Origin: Hexactinellida sp. DTS-2022
Lineage: Eukaryota > Porifera > Hexactinellida
Assembly: GCA_028753945.1 (NCBI GenBank)
Contig: JAPNXP010000001.1
Span: 6,252,501-6,316,500, forward strand
Direction of reading: 5' to 3'
DNA length: 64,000 bases
Below are positions 21,748 to 33,000 of the stretch, one piece after another (within the stretch, counting starts at the first letter, position 1; every line of letters begins with the position of its first letter). Both the position numbers and the translations under genes were made by a program. The notes under the pieces are model-generated. The model was not told the DNA's origin and ran no database searches. It worked only from the letters and a program-made list of their open reading frames with translations.

Positions 21748-22653
21748 CAATCTTTAGTTGATCTATCCCAGCTCAAGTACCTAAATTAACAATTTAAATA
21801 CCGGAACCCTAACTATAAATAAATTACAGGAGTGGTATTAGTTGGACTTTTGCATGACAGTTTAACTACCTTGTATTATTGTAACCATGGATATTCTAGC
21901 CATGACAGTTTAACTACCATGACAATTCTACAACTTCTTTTTATGACTTCCTGAACTTGTAATTCTTATTACATGATTTTTATTAATGATCTCTTGTTGT
22001 AAAATGCACATTGTACCACTGCATTCCTTCCTGAGTGCGACACTTAGTTAGTATGACTAATAATATTGTAATGTTTTAAGGGGTCCTCTGCGCGGGTGGT
22101 ACGCGGGTGCCGCCCCCGCCCCCGAAAAATATTCAGATCCTTTGTCCCGAATGAACCCGCGGGTTGCAGGTCCCGAATTTATTTATTAATAATTATATAA
22201 ATCCCGCGTAGAGGTCTACTCCCTATCACTGGACTGATCCCTACATTTAGCGATTTCGGACTAAGTGGGCCCTAAAACGCTAATGATTTAGGGCCGGGGG
22301 AAAATAATAAAATAGGGATTTTAGGCGGGAAAGGAAGATTGGAAATTGGAATCACTATTTTGGTTTACTCGGGGTCTCGGTAGGGAATCCACGGGATTGC
22401 ACATATCTTTCGATCGAGGGTTAAGTGAAAGGAGGTTTTTTGTTCTTGAAATTAGGGATCAAAATTAACGGAATCGTATAATCCGGAAATTAGGCATTTA
22501 AATTTTCGGAACATATTTGTTCAGGAAATTAGGCATTTATAATTTCCGGAATGTACGGCATGTACGGTTTGGGGTGGTGCTGCTTCAGGTGAATCAATTC
22601 TCTTTCTATTGTCTTAAAGAGATTGATACTTATACTTCACATACTCTTTACTC
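21748..22653. other. Non-coding; no gene seen
   Basis: No supportable gene. Short internal repeats (TTGCATGACAGTTTAACTAC / AGCCATGACAGTTTAACTAC near 21850-21920; GGAAATTAGGCATTTA near 22485 and 22519). Confidence 0.5.
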
Positions 22654-22990
22654 AACAAACTAAATTGGCTTCCATTTAGTCTTTATTTATCTTATCGTAG
22701 GTGCCTCATTACATTCCGAGCTATTAATGATTTAGCTCCGAACTACATCAAGAAATGTTCAATGAAGTCCACGCAATTAATACTCATTCAATAGCTTCTA
22801 GAACTCCAAGGAGCAACTTCTATCTCCCTAAAGTCCTAAACCAAATCGGTATTTATTCAAAAGCTCATTTTCTTACGACGCTGCTAAGCTGTTCAAATAT
22901 CTGACTATCTCAGTCAAACGAGCCACCTCAGTTACGACATTCAAAAAGCTTTATTTACTTTTTATTCAAACTCTATCAATTATGGCCAGT
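22654..22990 (+). pseudogene. LINE reverse transcriptase C-terminal remnant
   Basis: Three-frame reading gives the hallmark tail of CR1/L2/Jockey-type reverse transcriptases: NWLPFSLYLSYRRCLITF, RAINDLAPNYI, then TPRSNFYLPKV. After a frameshift near 22870 it continues SYDAAKLFKYLTISVK and TTFKKLYLLF. These correspond to the LHWLP ... FKALHGLAP ... PR..LLP ... A.LWN.LP ... FKK.L motifs of the family. The catalytic FADD part is missing, as in a 5'-truncated LINE, and frameshifts make it non-functional. Confidence 0.75.
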
Positions 22991-24199
22991 GTATACCGCC
23001 CTGAATACGAAAAAAGTGTCGTTTAGTTTTTGTCAAAAATTTCAGGGTCGATTTGGACGCTCAAGATCTACTGAATTATGCAATAACAACGTATTCCTGC
23101 AAAGAAAATGAATTTCCGTCAATACCAGGGAAAAATCCAAATTTGAGTTTATTTTCTATCTACACATGTAAAAACCATTCAAAATGAACATTCAGGATTA
23201 AAGTAGAAGGGTCCATGAAAGACATGATAGAAAAATCTATTTTTTAATCATAGATATGTGATGTTGAAAAATCACTTGTGAATAATTTTATTATTGAAAT
23301 TAATTTAAGTTTTTTTCACTGAACAATAGATTTCCCACACTAATCCTTGAGATCTCTTCGAGCTGGTTCCAAAACTGTTGAGTTTTCGATTATACGACTA
23401 CTGATGCCAGAGTTTTGGAAATTTTGCCGATGAGAAATATTGTTTTTGGGAAATGAAGGTTTAAATATTGTTAAGTGAAATTTTCGACACAAAATACCTG
23501 AAGTGACATATATAAAATGCAGAATTTTCAGAGAAATATGCAAGATTAAATAAAAAGATTTGGAATGTAGGTACAGGGTATTATACAGAGGGGGGGGCGC
23601 CCCGGGAATTCCCCCCCATCTAGCTTGAGTTTCCGCCCCCCCCCCCCCCCCTGGAAATATGCTGCTAATTTCTTATTTTCAATTAAAATTAGGTGTTTTT
23701 AGCCTTTTATAAAGAGACAAATCGACGTATTCTTCTCTAGGCAAGAATATTTTATGTTAAAAGTTCTGTATCATCCTCACACATACCATTCAAACATTAC
23801 TAGTGATAATCATTAGTGAATTTGTGCCAGAAGCTATAATTATCTTCCATTAGTTACCACAGCTTCAAATACTACGTGATTATTTTACAGCAATAGCTCT
23901 CCATTGTTAGCTGTCACTTGGCAATAGTACTTTGCACTATAAATTGTATCTGGCTTCCAGGGGCTTTGCCCCTGGACCCTACTGGGGAGCTAACAGCGCC
24001 CCCTAGACCCCCAGCTGGTGAAGCAATTATATAGTGGATCCTGGTACTAGCAGACTTTTTCCTCATGAAGAAAAATCCTGTATACAACACTGAAGTAGTA
24101 CACATGTATACAATTGGAAAATGCAATAAAATGGTCAACGACCTTTTGGGAATTTTTGCAAATTTGTAAAAAATTTTTAGTATACACAGACCTTAAACC
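22991..24199. other. Non-coding; probably inserted or old LINE 3' sequence
   Basis: No gene seen. A C/G-homopolymer-rich block at 23590-23652 and a GC-rich block at 23940-24020 (GGGGCTTTGCCCCTGGA) look like pieces of other insertions. I could not delimit them. Confidence 0.45.
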
Positions 24200-24435
24200 T
24201 ACAATTACCTCACATATTTCTGAACTCGCCTATGAACTTAACTCACCTATGAACTGAACTGTAAATATCTGTAACTTATCATTTTCTTTGGTCATTTAGT
24301 TTATTTGTTCGTGTTTGTATATTTTTGCTTGCTGTATTTGTGTATTATTGTGTTAGTTATGTGAGGACCCCATGGAAGATCACATATTGTGAATGGGCAT
24401 TCCTCCAAAAATAAAGTCTTCATTAATTCATTCAA
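24200..24435 (+). repeat. LINE-type 3' tail
   Basis: GTGAATGGGCATTCCTCC followed by an AATAAA signal (about 24411) and ATTCATTAATTCATTCA-type terminal repeats looks like the 3' end of a CR1/L2-type LINE, in the orientation of the coding remnant at 22654. Whether both belong to one copy cannot be shown. Confidence 0.5.
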
Positions 24436-24610
24436 ATCACAAGTAAACAAGCTCGTCAATAGGATTTGCTTGTGCTTAAAACTTCTTGTTGTCTGACCCG
24501 GAAGGCGAAGAAGGGGTTGACCATAGCCTACTATATTATACAGTCGAAATCGGATTATTTTGTTTTATCGGATTATTTTGTCCTAATATTCGAGGAAAAT
24601 TATGATATAT

Positions 24611-26852
24611 CATAGCCTACTCTATATATGGCCTGACAGTAGATTTACCAGGGATGCACAAGAAGATGGGAATTTTTATTTTTTAATGTTTTCTATATTG
24701 AACTACAAAGTTCTTTATGCGTCTCTAGGTCGTAAACATAACTTAGCCCTGCCAGCCCATAATTAATATTAGCTGTAATGAGAACGGTGATTGGATTTTC
24801 ATAATTTAATAGTAATAATAAACACAAACAGTACAATTTCTAATATTAATACTACAGTAAATAATACACAATTATTTGCTATCTTTCCTCTCTCCTCTTT
24901 CTCTCTCTGGCTCTAACAGTGACATACGACACACTTAACTACATAATAGAAATAAGAATAAACAGAGTAATACATATAATGGTAAATACTAATAAGTAAA
25001 CACATAATATAGTGAATTTCTTTCATTTACGCTTTCTATACTTTTTGAAAGAACCAGCGAATTATAATTCTTAACTTTGTTTGCAAGAAAGCAATACGCT
25101 GCGGAAAAGACTAGATTCGATAAGATGTTCCAACTGAACACACCTCAGCTAATACAAGTAGACTTCCAAATACTTGGATCACAATTATCACTATCTTCCA
25201 AATACAGCAACGCGAGTTCAAATATTATTTTTCTAGAAGGTCCACTTACAAGCTTTGCCAACAGCTCTTTATTGTTTTTGATGGCACTAAAGGTCTTCCA
25301 TGAAACAAGTATGGAATTCAAAACTGGCTCAGATGAATATTTAAGTCTGCCATGGTCCGTTAGTGCAGAAGTTTATACTGAGAGTCCAGATCTAAATCAA
25401 GCAGAAATTATTTATCAACTGTTAACATATGTAGACAGACATGACACGGTTTTGTTTGTTTCAGGTACTTGTTTACTCAGTTTGCCAATTTTTTCTGGTA
25501 AAGTTTGCCAAGCATCTAACCAAAAACTACACAAGTCAAAAATAGAAATCGCTCGTCATTAAAAGTCAAAGGGCTAGAGAAATTATCGTTCAAACGTATT
25601 CCTTTAAATGGTGTATTAACGTTGTATAATTTCCAAACAGTAAGAAGGGTATCAACAAACCCCGGAGTATAATTCTATATTCTGGATAACGCAGTTCGTT
25701 CTAGATAGTTAGCGCAGATATTGTTAATTCGTCAACGACTTTCAAAACCAGTTTGACATTTTGACGCTCTATGCTGGACGGAAAACAGGACTCCATAGTC
25801 TAATGAGGAGCTAACTTGGGTAAACTTGTTCTTTCTGAATTATATAATTGACATGCATCTTCAAAGGATGCACAACCGAACTAAAGGGGATAATCACAAT
25901 AAGAACTAGAGTTGTATTTTAAAGCAAGTTCCTGCAAAACAGATTCAATTTCTCGGATGTCACTAATTGCAAGCAATGGAAACGAATATACCTTGTCCAT
26001 TAAAATAGGCTGAGGTGGATACTTAAGCATTGAATTCAAGGTACAAATCTACGGAGATATTATTTCAGCCATTTTAGCGAGAACAAACGCTATGTTACTC
26101 TCATTACGGAACCACACCAACCAACTATTAGGTAAAGAAATCAAGGATAACTTATCTTTCAAGTCCTGTAAAGAGTTGACCACAAACTTCTCTTTCTCTT
26201 GACTCTCGGACCTCAAGCTGAGTTGTAGTGTTTGGTTCATCAATTCTTCCTCTTTTGCATCGTATGACAAGCCATTCCGTTTGGTAGGTTTGGTTGAATA
26301 ATACGCTGGGCAGCCGGGCAGTAAACTTTGTACAGCGCCTTCCTCAGCTTTGGCTTCGCCACGGTACTTCAGTAATAGTACCATCTCCTTTGGGGACTTT
26401 GAAAGTATAGTCTATGTCTTCTTTCTGAAAATGGTTGATACATACATAGACCACCTTCAGGTCACCAATATCCTCACGACGAAGAGCGCATGTCCAGGCA
26501 TGATTCAGGGTTGGTGGATTTTGAGGCATCATGAACACAGGAACATGGTCATCTGGGTTGTAATTGCTCTTGCATCCGGGGACAGAACACGAGTTAGGCA
26601 TGAATAGAAGCTAATATGAATAAAATACCAAAGCGAAATTAAAAGGATGAGATTGTACGTCAATAGAAGAGTTTGGAATAAAATCTGATCAATAGTTGTA
26701 TATATTTCAAGAATAATTCTAATTAATGTGGTTGATTATTATTAATATTTTTCAAATTAAATATTGTGGTTGGATAAATATTACCATCTTCTCCTTCATC
26801 CTTGGTCCATATTTTATAGGTTACTGTCAGGCCATATATAGAGTAGGCTATG
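24611..26852 (-). mobile_element. P-superfamily element 'b' (2,242 bp)
   Basis: Exact 31-bp terminal inverted repeats beginning CATAGCCTACTCTATATATG (24611-24641, 26822-26852) with a 7-bp duplication GATATAT (24604-24610, 26853-26859). The 31-bp length equals that of the Drosophila P element ends, but the sequence differs. ACCAGGGATGC lies 37 bp inside the left end. It contains a minus-strand THAP transposase pseudogene with a central deletion. Confidence 0.93.
24989..26601 (-). pseudogene. THAP transposase of P element b, centrally deleted
   Basis: From ATG 26601, MPNSCSVPGCKSNYNPDDHV begins a complete THAP domain with VYVCINHFQKEDI and EVPWRSQS. After a frameshift, an acidic/coiled linker follows (EEELMNQTLQLSLRSESQEK, 26290-26190). 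Pieces with frameshifts match copy e: ISDIREIESVLQEL, then CASFEDACQLYNSE and ERQNVKLVLKVVDELTISAL. The C-terminus reads YSSEPVLNSILVSWKTF and NKVKNYNSLVL. The segment with the first two catalytic aspartates (QMDEIH, STDNYP in copy e) is missing. Dead, but both termini of the protein are readable. Confidence 0.85.
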
Positions 26853-27729
26853 GATATATATAGCATTTTGCATGGATATCCCACCGGGTTTATTTGTCAT
26901 ATCGGAATATTTTGTCGAATTATCCATGAAAAGAATTGGACAAAATAATCCGATTTCGACTGTACGGCTAGATTAGTCAAGTATTTGTTCATTTCATTAC
27001 CAGGCCAGTGTTTACTTTCTAATTGCTCGTAAAATGAATTACTTATTGTCACGGAATAAAATAAACTTAGGTTTTCAAATACGCTCGAAACATCTAAAAT
27101 ACTTTTGAGAATGATTTCACATCGGATTTAACCACAATGACGTAATCAAATATACATACCCATATCTGGTAATTATACTCTATGCTATAAAAATACATCA
27201 AAAAGTTAGAAAATGGGTATTTTTCTATTTTTTCTATTTGGCACAAGAAATACAAGGATTATAAGTAATGGGAGAAGGTACACAATTAGGTTTTCTGGCG
27301 TTTGTTGGATTTAAATGCGGAAACCTGATCTTTAAGGCGGGTTTCACTGATCTGCTTCCTTCCTCATTTTCTATAAAATTTAACACAATATATTTGGACA
27401 GATCACAAATTGCTATGGACAATTGACAACATGCCAAATGTATACTGGAATTAATAAAGTACTCATTTTATAATTTTTTGATTTATTTTAATAGTATTTA
27501 GCCACAGCCTACGTAACTATAGCCTATTCACGGTAAGAGTTTTACATCACCATGGATTACTTTAAGTCTATTTTATAAACAAACCATAATTTTTTAATTT
27601 CATCTTATTACGATAATATAATATAGGATAACTATTGTAATTCTGTCTACATGTATCACTTGACAATATTATTTACATTTTCTTACTAATTCCAATTAAT
27701 AAATATTTTTGTATGTCTTTCTTAGCAAT

Positions 27730-28368
27730 ATGCCAAATAGATGTAGTGTGGCCAACTGTTCCTCCAATTACGACGGCACTAATTACACTCCGGTGATTGA
27801 AATGTTGAACCATTGGTCGAAAGAAGTGCAGGAGGAATGGCGAAGATTTCTCAATAGAGATGATGCATGGGAGTTGGTGAAAGTCTTCATCTGTTCGAAA
27901 CATTTCACTGATAATGATGTGCTACTTGACTTCTATATTCCCATGGGTGACGGTACAGTGAAGAAAGTTTCAAGAAATCCTGGTCTTCGGAAAAATTCCA
28001 AGCCCGTAAATCTACCTAACTGTCCTTCTTACTTACAAGGATCTTCTGAACACCCAGATCGTTTAGACCGAGATGAAATTGATATCCGGCATTTTCATCA
28101 AGCTCTTGAGTTGAGTCGTGCAGAACTTAAAAAGGAGAGCGACACCTTTTCTGTTAATGATATTGATGATATCCAGCTGAAGTTTTCGACCCTTATTTTA
28201 TCTGAAAAATGGATGATATTCGCTCAAGTCAGACTAGCTTGCATATTTTAAGAAGTTACAATCTGGGCCGCTACTAACCATGTCTCACCAGATTTGTATT
28301 GATGAGACTTTGCATGTGAGGTGTTTTGTAATTGAAGATGAAATTCCAACCCAAATCACTCATTTCTG
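27730..28368 (+). pseudogene. THAP transposase of P element c, 5' part
   Basis: MPNRCSVANCSSNYDGTNYT begins a THAP finger (C-x4-C; C-x2-H in FICSKHF; closing AVP-like region replaced by VKKVSRNPGL). I prefer ATG 27730 over the upstream in-frame ATG at 27709 because THAP proteins start a few residues before the first Cys. A linker EIDIRHFHQALELSRAEL leads to a stop at 28249; a shifted frame (CIDETLHVRCFVIEDEIP) runs to the MULE border. It resumes at 30535. Confidence 0.85.
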
Positions 28369-28685
28369 CGTTGACGGACAATTCGTCGCCAGACAATTCG
28401 TCGCCGGACAATTTGTCGCGGACAATTTGTCGCCGGACAATTCGTCGCATGGACAATTCGTCGCATAGAAAATTAGTCTCAAAGATGTTGTTGTAGAACA
28501 TAACAACGAATGAGGTGTGAACGATAAATTGTTTATTTTCCCACTTTGGCAATTTGGCGTTCTCACCTGATCGTTATATGGATTCTAGTTATATGGTTTC
28601 TAAGTACAACATAATATCAAAATTGAGTATATAAATAGTCAATAGTAATTACGTAATTACAAAAAATCATATTTACAAGATTCTA

Positions 28686-30261
28686 ATGGCTACTTCCTTA
28701 ACTTCTTTTTCGATTGAGAGGATTACGAGTGAAAAGAATAAAGATAAAGCAACTATACAAGGTTTTATTTATACTTTAAATAGGAAATCTCACGATATTG
28801 AATACTGGGTCTGTGAAAAACGCGGGATCTGTAAAGCGAGGTTACACACAAATAATAATCAAGTAGTCAAACTTACAGATCCTTCCACAATACCAAGTGA
28901 ACACTCCCATAGTTCCGATGTAATTAGGGTCGATATGCTAAAAGGGTATACAAACCTCAAAGGCATTGCTCGAAATTCTGATTCAAGTACACGCACTCTC
29001 CTTGCTAATTCAGTTGAAGGAATGACTGCAGAATGTATTAACAAGTTGCCTAAACTTGATTCTGTTAAGAGAACTATTAGAAGGTGTAAGAGAGGAGAAG
29101 AAGAATACTATGGGAATCCAAGTTCTTGTGCTGAAATAATAATTCCTGACAGATATAAATTCACACTCAATGGTAACAGCTTCCTACTGTTTGATTCTGG
29201 AGAAGGTGATATGTATAGAATGATGCTCTTTGGAACTACAAAGTTTCTATCGATACTTAAAGAAAGTAATAACTGGTACTGTGATGGTACATTTAAAGTG
29301 GTTCCAAAACATTTTTTCCAACTCTACACTATCCATGCACAAAGAGATGCATATATATTCCCTTGTGTGTATGCCTTGTTACAGGCTAAGACTGAAGTCA
29401 CTTACGAAAGGATGCTCTCTAAACTACTCCAGCTAGAACCAGAATTAAATCCCACATCTATAATGGTGGATTTTGAAAAGGCCGCAATTAATGCTTTGGA
29501 AAATAAGTTCATTGCCTGTGTTTATGGATGTTTCTTCCACTTATCTCAAAACATTTACCGGAGAATTCAAGCTGATGGATTAGCTACCGCGTATCAACAA
29601 GATGCTGATTTAGCTTTGAAGCTGAAGATGCTGCCCTGCCTGGGTTTCTTACCCGAGATCGATGTAATTGATTGTTTTAGTATCTTGATGGAAGAATATC
29701 CCCAATCTGGGATGACGGTAGCGAAATATTTTGAAGACAACTATATTGGAAAACAACTCCCAAATGGTTCTCGCAGGACGCCACTATTTCCCATAAGAAT
29801 GTGGAACATGCATCAAAGAGTGATGGATCAAATGCCTAGAACAAATAATAGTGTAGAAGGCTGGCATAATGCATTTAGACATGGCATTGGTCATCCACAC
29901 CCCAGGGGCGTGCTGGGGTTGGGGGGCCCATGCGGGATTCCATTCAGAAAGGATTCGCTGTGGGGCATGCGGTCCCACAAGTGGGGCCCTAAGGCGGCTT
30001 TCAAAGGGGGGCCCGAGCGGGAATCCCGCATTGGCCAGCACGCCCCTGCCACACCCAAGTTTTGTCAAACTCTTAAGTTTTTTGCAAAAAGAGCAATCGC
30101 TTCAGGATGCAATTTATCCAAAGTGGGAAGGAGGAACTATAAAGAAACGTTAGAAATTGAGTGTTGAACGTGAAAAAAGAATCTATAATATCGTTAGCAA
30201 ATATGATAATCGCGAAACCTTGGAATATCTTCGAGGGTTAGCATATAATATGGAATTTTGA
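28686..30261 (+). pseudogene. FLYWCH-MULE transposase, nearly complete
   Basis: ATG 28686 starts MATSLTSFSIERITSEKNKD. A FLYWCH-type finger follows at residues about 35-85 (W-x-C-x5-C ... H-x-H as EHSHSSD). The DDE/RNase H domain shows WYCDGTFKVVPKHFFQLYTI (first Asp, near residue 200), SIMVDFEKAAINA (second Asp), the CFFHLSQNIYRR motif, and TNNSVEGWHNAF with the catalytic Glu. The open frame is 493 codons, but its last part is misread because of the 146-bp hAT MITE at 29903. The true end continues as PSFVKLLSFLQKEQSLQDAI to LAYNMEF and TGA 30259-30261, with one stop at about 30151. Mobilises MULE elements by cut-and-paste. One of the best-preserved transposases here. Confidence 0.9.
29903..30048. 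mobile_element. hAT MITE in the MULE gene (146 bp)
   Basis: Ends CAGGGGCGTGCTGGG and GCCAGCACGCCCCTG, exact 8-bp duplication CCACACCC (29895-29902, 30049-30056). Much more GC-rich than its surroundings. It adds 154 bp including the duplication, shifting the MULE frame. Confidence 0.92.
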
Positions 30262-30534
30262 TTATAGCTATTTAACTAATTTACATTATATACTTTCCAT
30301 TTATTTATCTTAATTGTTTTCTTTCCTCATACCCATATATTAACCACTTCATTCATTAAAAATAATAATAAGGTATGTATGTGCGCTTTATATCTAACAA
30401 CATCTTTGAGACTAATTTTCTATGCGACGAATTGTCCATGCGACGAATTCCATGCGACGAATTGTCCATGCGACGAATTGTCCGGCGACAAATTGTCCGC
30501 GACAAATTGTCTGGCGACGAATTGTCCGCCATTC

Positions 30535-30748
30535 CATTTCTGATATTCGTCAAATTTCTCAGTTAACTCAAGAGCTTGAGAAATTTGAGAGTTTTGATTT
30601 CTGGAGATATGAATGCCCTAGTTGTCAAACACCATTCCTTTCTCATCTCAGCAAAATACTCTCTGCCGCTAGCAATTGTTTATTGAAGAATAAAGTTCGC
30701 AATTTAAACTCTAAAAGGAACTTGGAAAAATTCCAACGGTGGATCTAA
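30535..30748 (+). pseudogene. THAP transposase of P element c, 3' part
   Basis: After the MULE, SDIRQISQLTQELEKFESF matches the SDIRHLESILCEI region of copy e, then jumps directly to the C-terminal signature YECPSCQTPFLSHLSKILSA and NKVRNLNS. The catalytic core was therefore deleted before or independently of the MULE insertion. Stop TAA 30746-30748. Confidence 0.8.
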
Positions 30749-31003
30749 GAGGAAACTACAAAAGTTACAATCTGAATAATACTTATTCTATAGTATGTAC
30801 TGTAATCTTATACAGTTAGTTTGTAATAAGAGAGACAATTATCACCGTTACCCACCTCTAATTGCAGTAATATTCACTAAAATCCATTTAATATCAGGTA
30901 AATTAGATATGCTCTATATTGTATGTATTTTGCATGTAAGACTTGAAGTTATCCATGGTTAAATACCGTGAATAGGCTATAGTTACGTAGGCTGTGGTAT
31001 AGA

Positions 31004-31163
31004 ACATTGTTTTTTTAAGGATTTGCTTAGAGGGCCCTACCAACAATTAGAGGCCCTCACTCTACATTTCATGATATTGAGTACTTAGCACGATAAAAAT
31101 TAGAGCCCCATTGAGAAAAATTAGAAGCCCATTTGGGCCTCTAATTTGCCTTAAAAAAACACT
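31004..31163. mobile_element. hAT-type MITE, GTTTTTTTAAGG ends
   Basis: Ends ACATTGTTTTTTTAAGG and CCTTAAAAAAACACT with an exact 8-bp duplication GGTATAGA (30996-31003, 31164-31171). Interior has GAGGGCCC / GGGCCTC repeats. It lies in the right arm of P element c. Confidence 0.82.
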
Positions 31164-31421
31164 GGTATAGAGTCATAATTACCATATATGGGAATGTATA
31201 TTTGATTACGTCATTGTGGTTAAATCCGATGTGAAATCATTCTCAAAAGTATTTTAGATGTTTCTAGCGTATTTGAAAACCTAAGTTTAGTTTATTCCAT
31301 GAAAATAAGTAATTCATTTTACGAGCAATTAGAAAGAAAACACTGGCCTGGAAATGAAATGAGCAAATACTTGACTTATCTAGCCGTCTTATATAGTAGT
31401 GCAAGTAGGCCATGGGTTGAC

Positions 31422-31960
31422 ATTAGTAAAAAATATACTTAAATAAACAAAAGGTCAATTAATGCGAATGATTTGTTTCCAAATGTCGATCATATCTGCA
31501 GTCGGACCCAATTCATATGTTAAGTTTTCAGAGTAAGGTTCATGACTCATTTGACAGATATTCACGAAAAACATTTATAATACATTGGTTCTATCCAATA
31601 CCAAATGTCTCTTGTTGGAAGTTGGGTTTGTGCCATGTTGGCACCCCCATGACCAAACTCGAAGTCTACGCCCCTGAACTGACACAAAGTAAGTCTGGAC
31701 CGGGTTTCTAGGAAGGATTAAATAACGAAGGTATGAATCTACCCAACGATGTCTTTATTTACCCATGGACTTGTCTACTTAATACAGCGAATAAAGCCCA
31801 TGCATACATTCACAGACAGACTTTCTCTGGCCCCCTCGGGCCCCGGGACCCTGGGTAATTACCGCGCCTACCCCCCTCTAGACGGCCCTGCATGTAGTAT
31901 TAATTAATTCTCTTTATTTTGCACAAATTTAATAATATATGAACTAACATATAACAAAAA
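31422..31960. other. Non-coding; no gene seen
   Basis: No coding region. A GC-rich patch (31830-31890, GGCCCCCTCGGGCCCCGGGA) resembles GC-rich MITE interiors elsewhere, but the ends are not identifiable. Confidence 0.45.
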
Positions 31961-32096
31961 GTACACAGATCATGATCCTTAGGTACACAGATCATGATCC
32001 TTAGGTACACAGATCATGATCCTTAGGTACACAGATCATGATCCTTAGGTACACAAATCATGATCCTTATAAAGTACACAGATCATGATCCTTAGG
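31961..32096. repeat. 22-bp tandem repeat, six copies
   Basis: Unit GTACACAGATCATGATCCTT plus AG. Four copies are almost identical, then one with a G-to-A change and one after a few extra bases. ATCATGAT in each unit is a perfect 8-base palindrome. Confidence 0.93.
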
Positions 32097-32237
32097 AAGT
32101 ACAGAGATCGTACACCTTATAGGCTTGTCACGAAATATTCGGTCCGTGGTGTTTTTGTTCCGGCCGGACCAAATATTTCAGTAATATTCGGTCCGGTTGA
32201 CCAAAATATAACCCGGACCAAATATTTCAGATGTTTT

Positions 32238-32459
32238 TGGTCCGGTGTAGCAGCCCAGATTATCCCCACCAGTGTATATCCGGTAAAATCTCTCCTAGCC
32301 CAGATTATACTCCTGGGTGTGAAGTGGGCTATCCCAGATTATACCCCCAAAGGGGTATATTTTGGGCTAGCCCACTTCATAGTCGGGGGTATAATCTGGG
32401 CTAGGACAGATTAGACCCGGGTATATTCGAGGATGGGGGTATAATCTGGGCTGTTACAC
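32238..32459. mobile_element. MITE with GTGTAGCAGCCCAGATTAT ends
   Basis: Ends GGTGTAGCAGCCCAGATTAT and inverse ATAATCTGGGCTGTTACACC. Interior repeats of CCCAGATTATACCCC. Target duplication not clear. Confidence 0.7.
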
Positions 32460-32880
32460 CGAGGTAACATTTTCAACATTGAGATTTGGCTTATTGGTAG
32501 TGACCGTCGTGCCAATAGTAAACCAAATAGTCTCGAGGTAAGAGACTCAGTGAAAACACAAAATTTTTTTACAATAGCAAGCCTATTTATGAGTCACCGA
32601 GTCATTTGACTCATGACAAAATTCAGTGACTCGAGTTACCGAGTCAATTGACTCGTGACCATGGGCGCCAACTTTTGAGGCCGGACACCAAAAGTTGTGG
32701 GGGGGGGGGGGGGTCCTAATTGGAAATTGGGGTCGGACCCCGAAAAAAAGGGAAGTTGGCGCCTATGCTCGTGACAAACTCAAGTGACTCGAGTCACCGA
32801 GAGTGACTCGATGATATGACTCGTGGTGACTCGCGAGTCATCGAGTCAATCAAGTGACTCGTGAAAAGCCCTGAAAATTA
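32460..32880. repeat. GAGTCA-rich repeat block with a nested hAT MITE
   Basis: Dense repeats of GTGACTCGAGTCACCGAG in both orientations (32565-32660 and 32768-32870), interrupted by the 108-bp MITE at 32660. No gene. Confidence 0.65.
32660..32767. mobile_element. Short hAT MITE (108 bp), GGGCGCCAACTT ends
   Basis: Ends CATGGGCGCCAACTT and AAGTTGGCGCCTATG; exact 8-bp duplication CTCGTGAC (32652-32659, 32768-32775). A run of 18 G in the middle. Confidence 0.9.
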
Positions 32881-33000
32881 GTTGTAATGCGTGTTCCCCA
32901 ACGGTACCAAACAGAAGAAGTACACTATAAATTGTTAAATAAATGTTGTTTTAAATTAATGTATATTTTTCTGTTTTAGAAAATGCATATTTGTTAGAAA

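Larger units (their letters stand above)
24541..26962. mobile_element. TA-target MITE, CAGTCGAAATCGG family, split by P element b
   Basis: Ends CAGTCGAAATCGGATTATTT and, inversely, AATAATCCGATTTCGACTG, with TA on each side (24539-24540, 26963-26964). The uninterrupted copy at 53004-53191 shows the original 188-bp form, so the extra length here is P element b. It sits inside the left terminal repeat of P element c. Confidence 0.9.
28369..30534 (+). mobile_element. MULE (Mutator-like) element, 2.2 kb, tandem-unit ends
   Basis: The ends are inverse arrays of ~15-bp units, GGACAATTCGTCGCC and variants (about six at 28370-28467 and the mirror at 30424-30530). Outermost bases are CGTTGACGG at the left and CCGCCATTC at the right. 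A target duplication CATTTCTG (28361-28368, 30535-30542) lies in the P element c transposase gene. It encodes the FLYWCH-MULE transposase at 28686. The only large interior insertion is a 146-bp hAT MITE. Confidence 0.92.
24522..31414 (+). mobile_element. P-superfamily element 'c' (6.9 kb with nested insertions)
   Basis: The left end CATAGCCTACTATAT (24522) is interrupted at a TA by the MITE at 24541-26962 and resumes as CGGCTAGATTAGTCAAGT. The right end mirrors it: ACTTGACTTATCTAGCCG, then AGTAGGCCATG. A 7-bp duplication GGTTGAC flanks it (24515-24521, 31415-31421). Long subterminal inverse arms (about 26965-27190 and 31180-31400) and an inner pair (CACAGCCTACGTAACTATAG) support one element. 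It encodes a THAP transposase fragment at 27730, split by a MULE, and carries an internal deletion. Confidence 0.85.

Noticed and set aside
28274..28566. Short frames over the GACAATTCGTCGCC units, which at first resemble a repeat-spacer array
   Set aside because: The units are directly adjacent without unique spacers and form a MULE terminal repeat; no CRISPR array is plausible in this genome.
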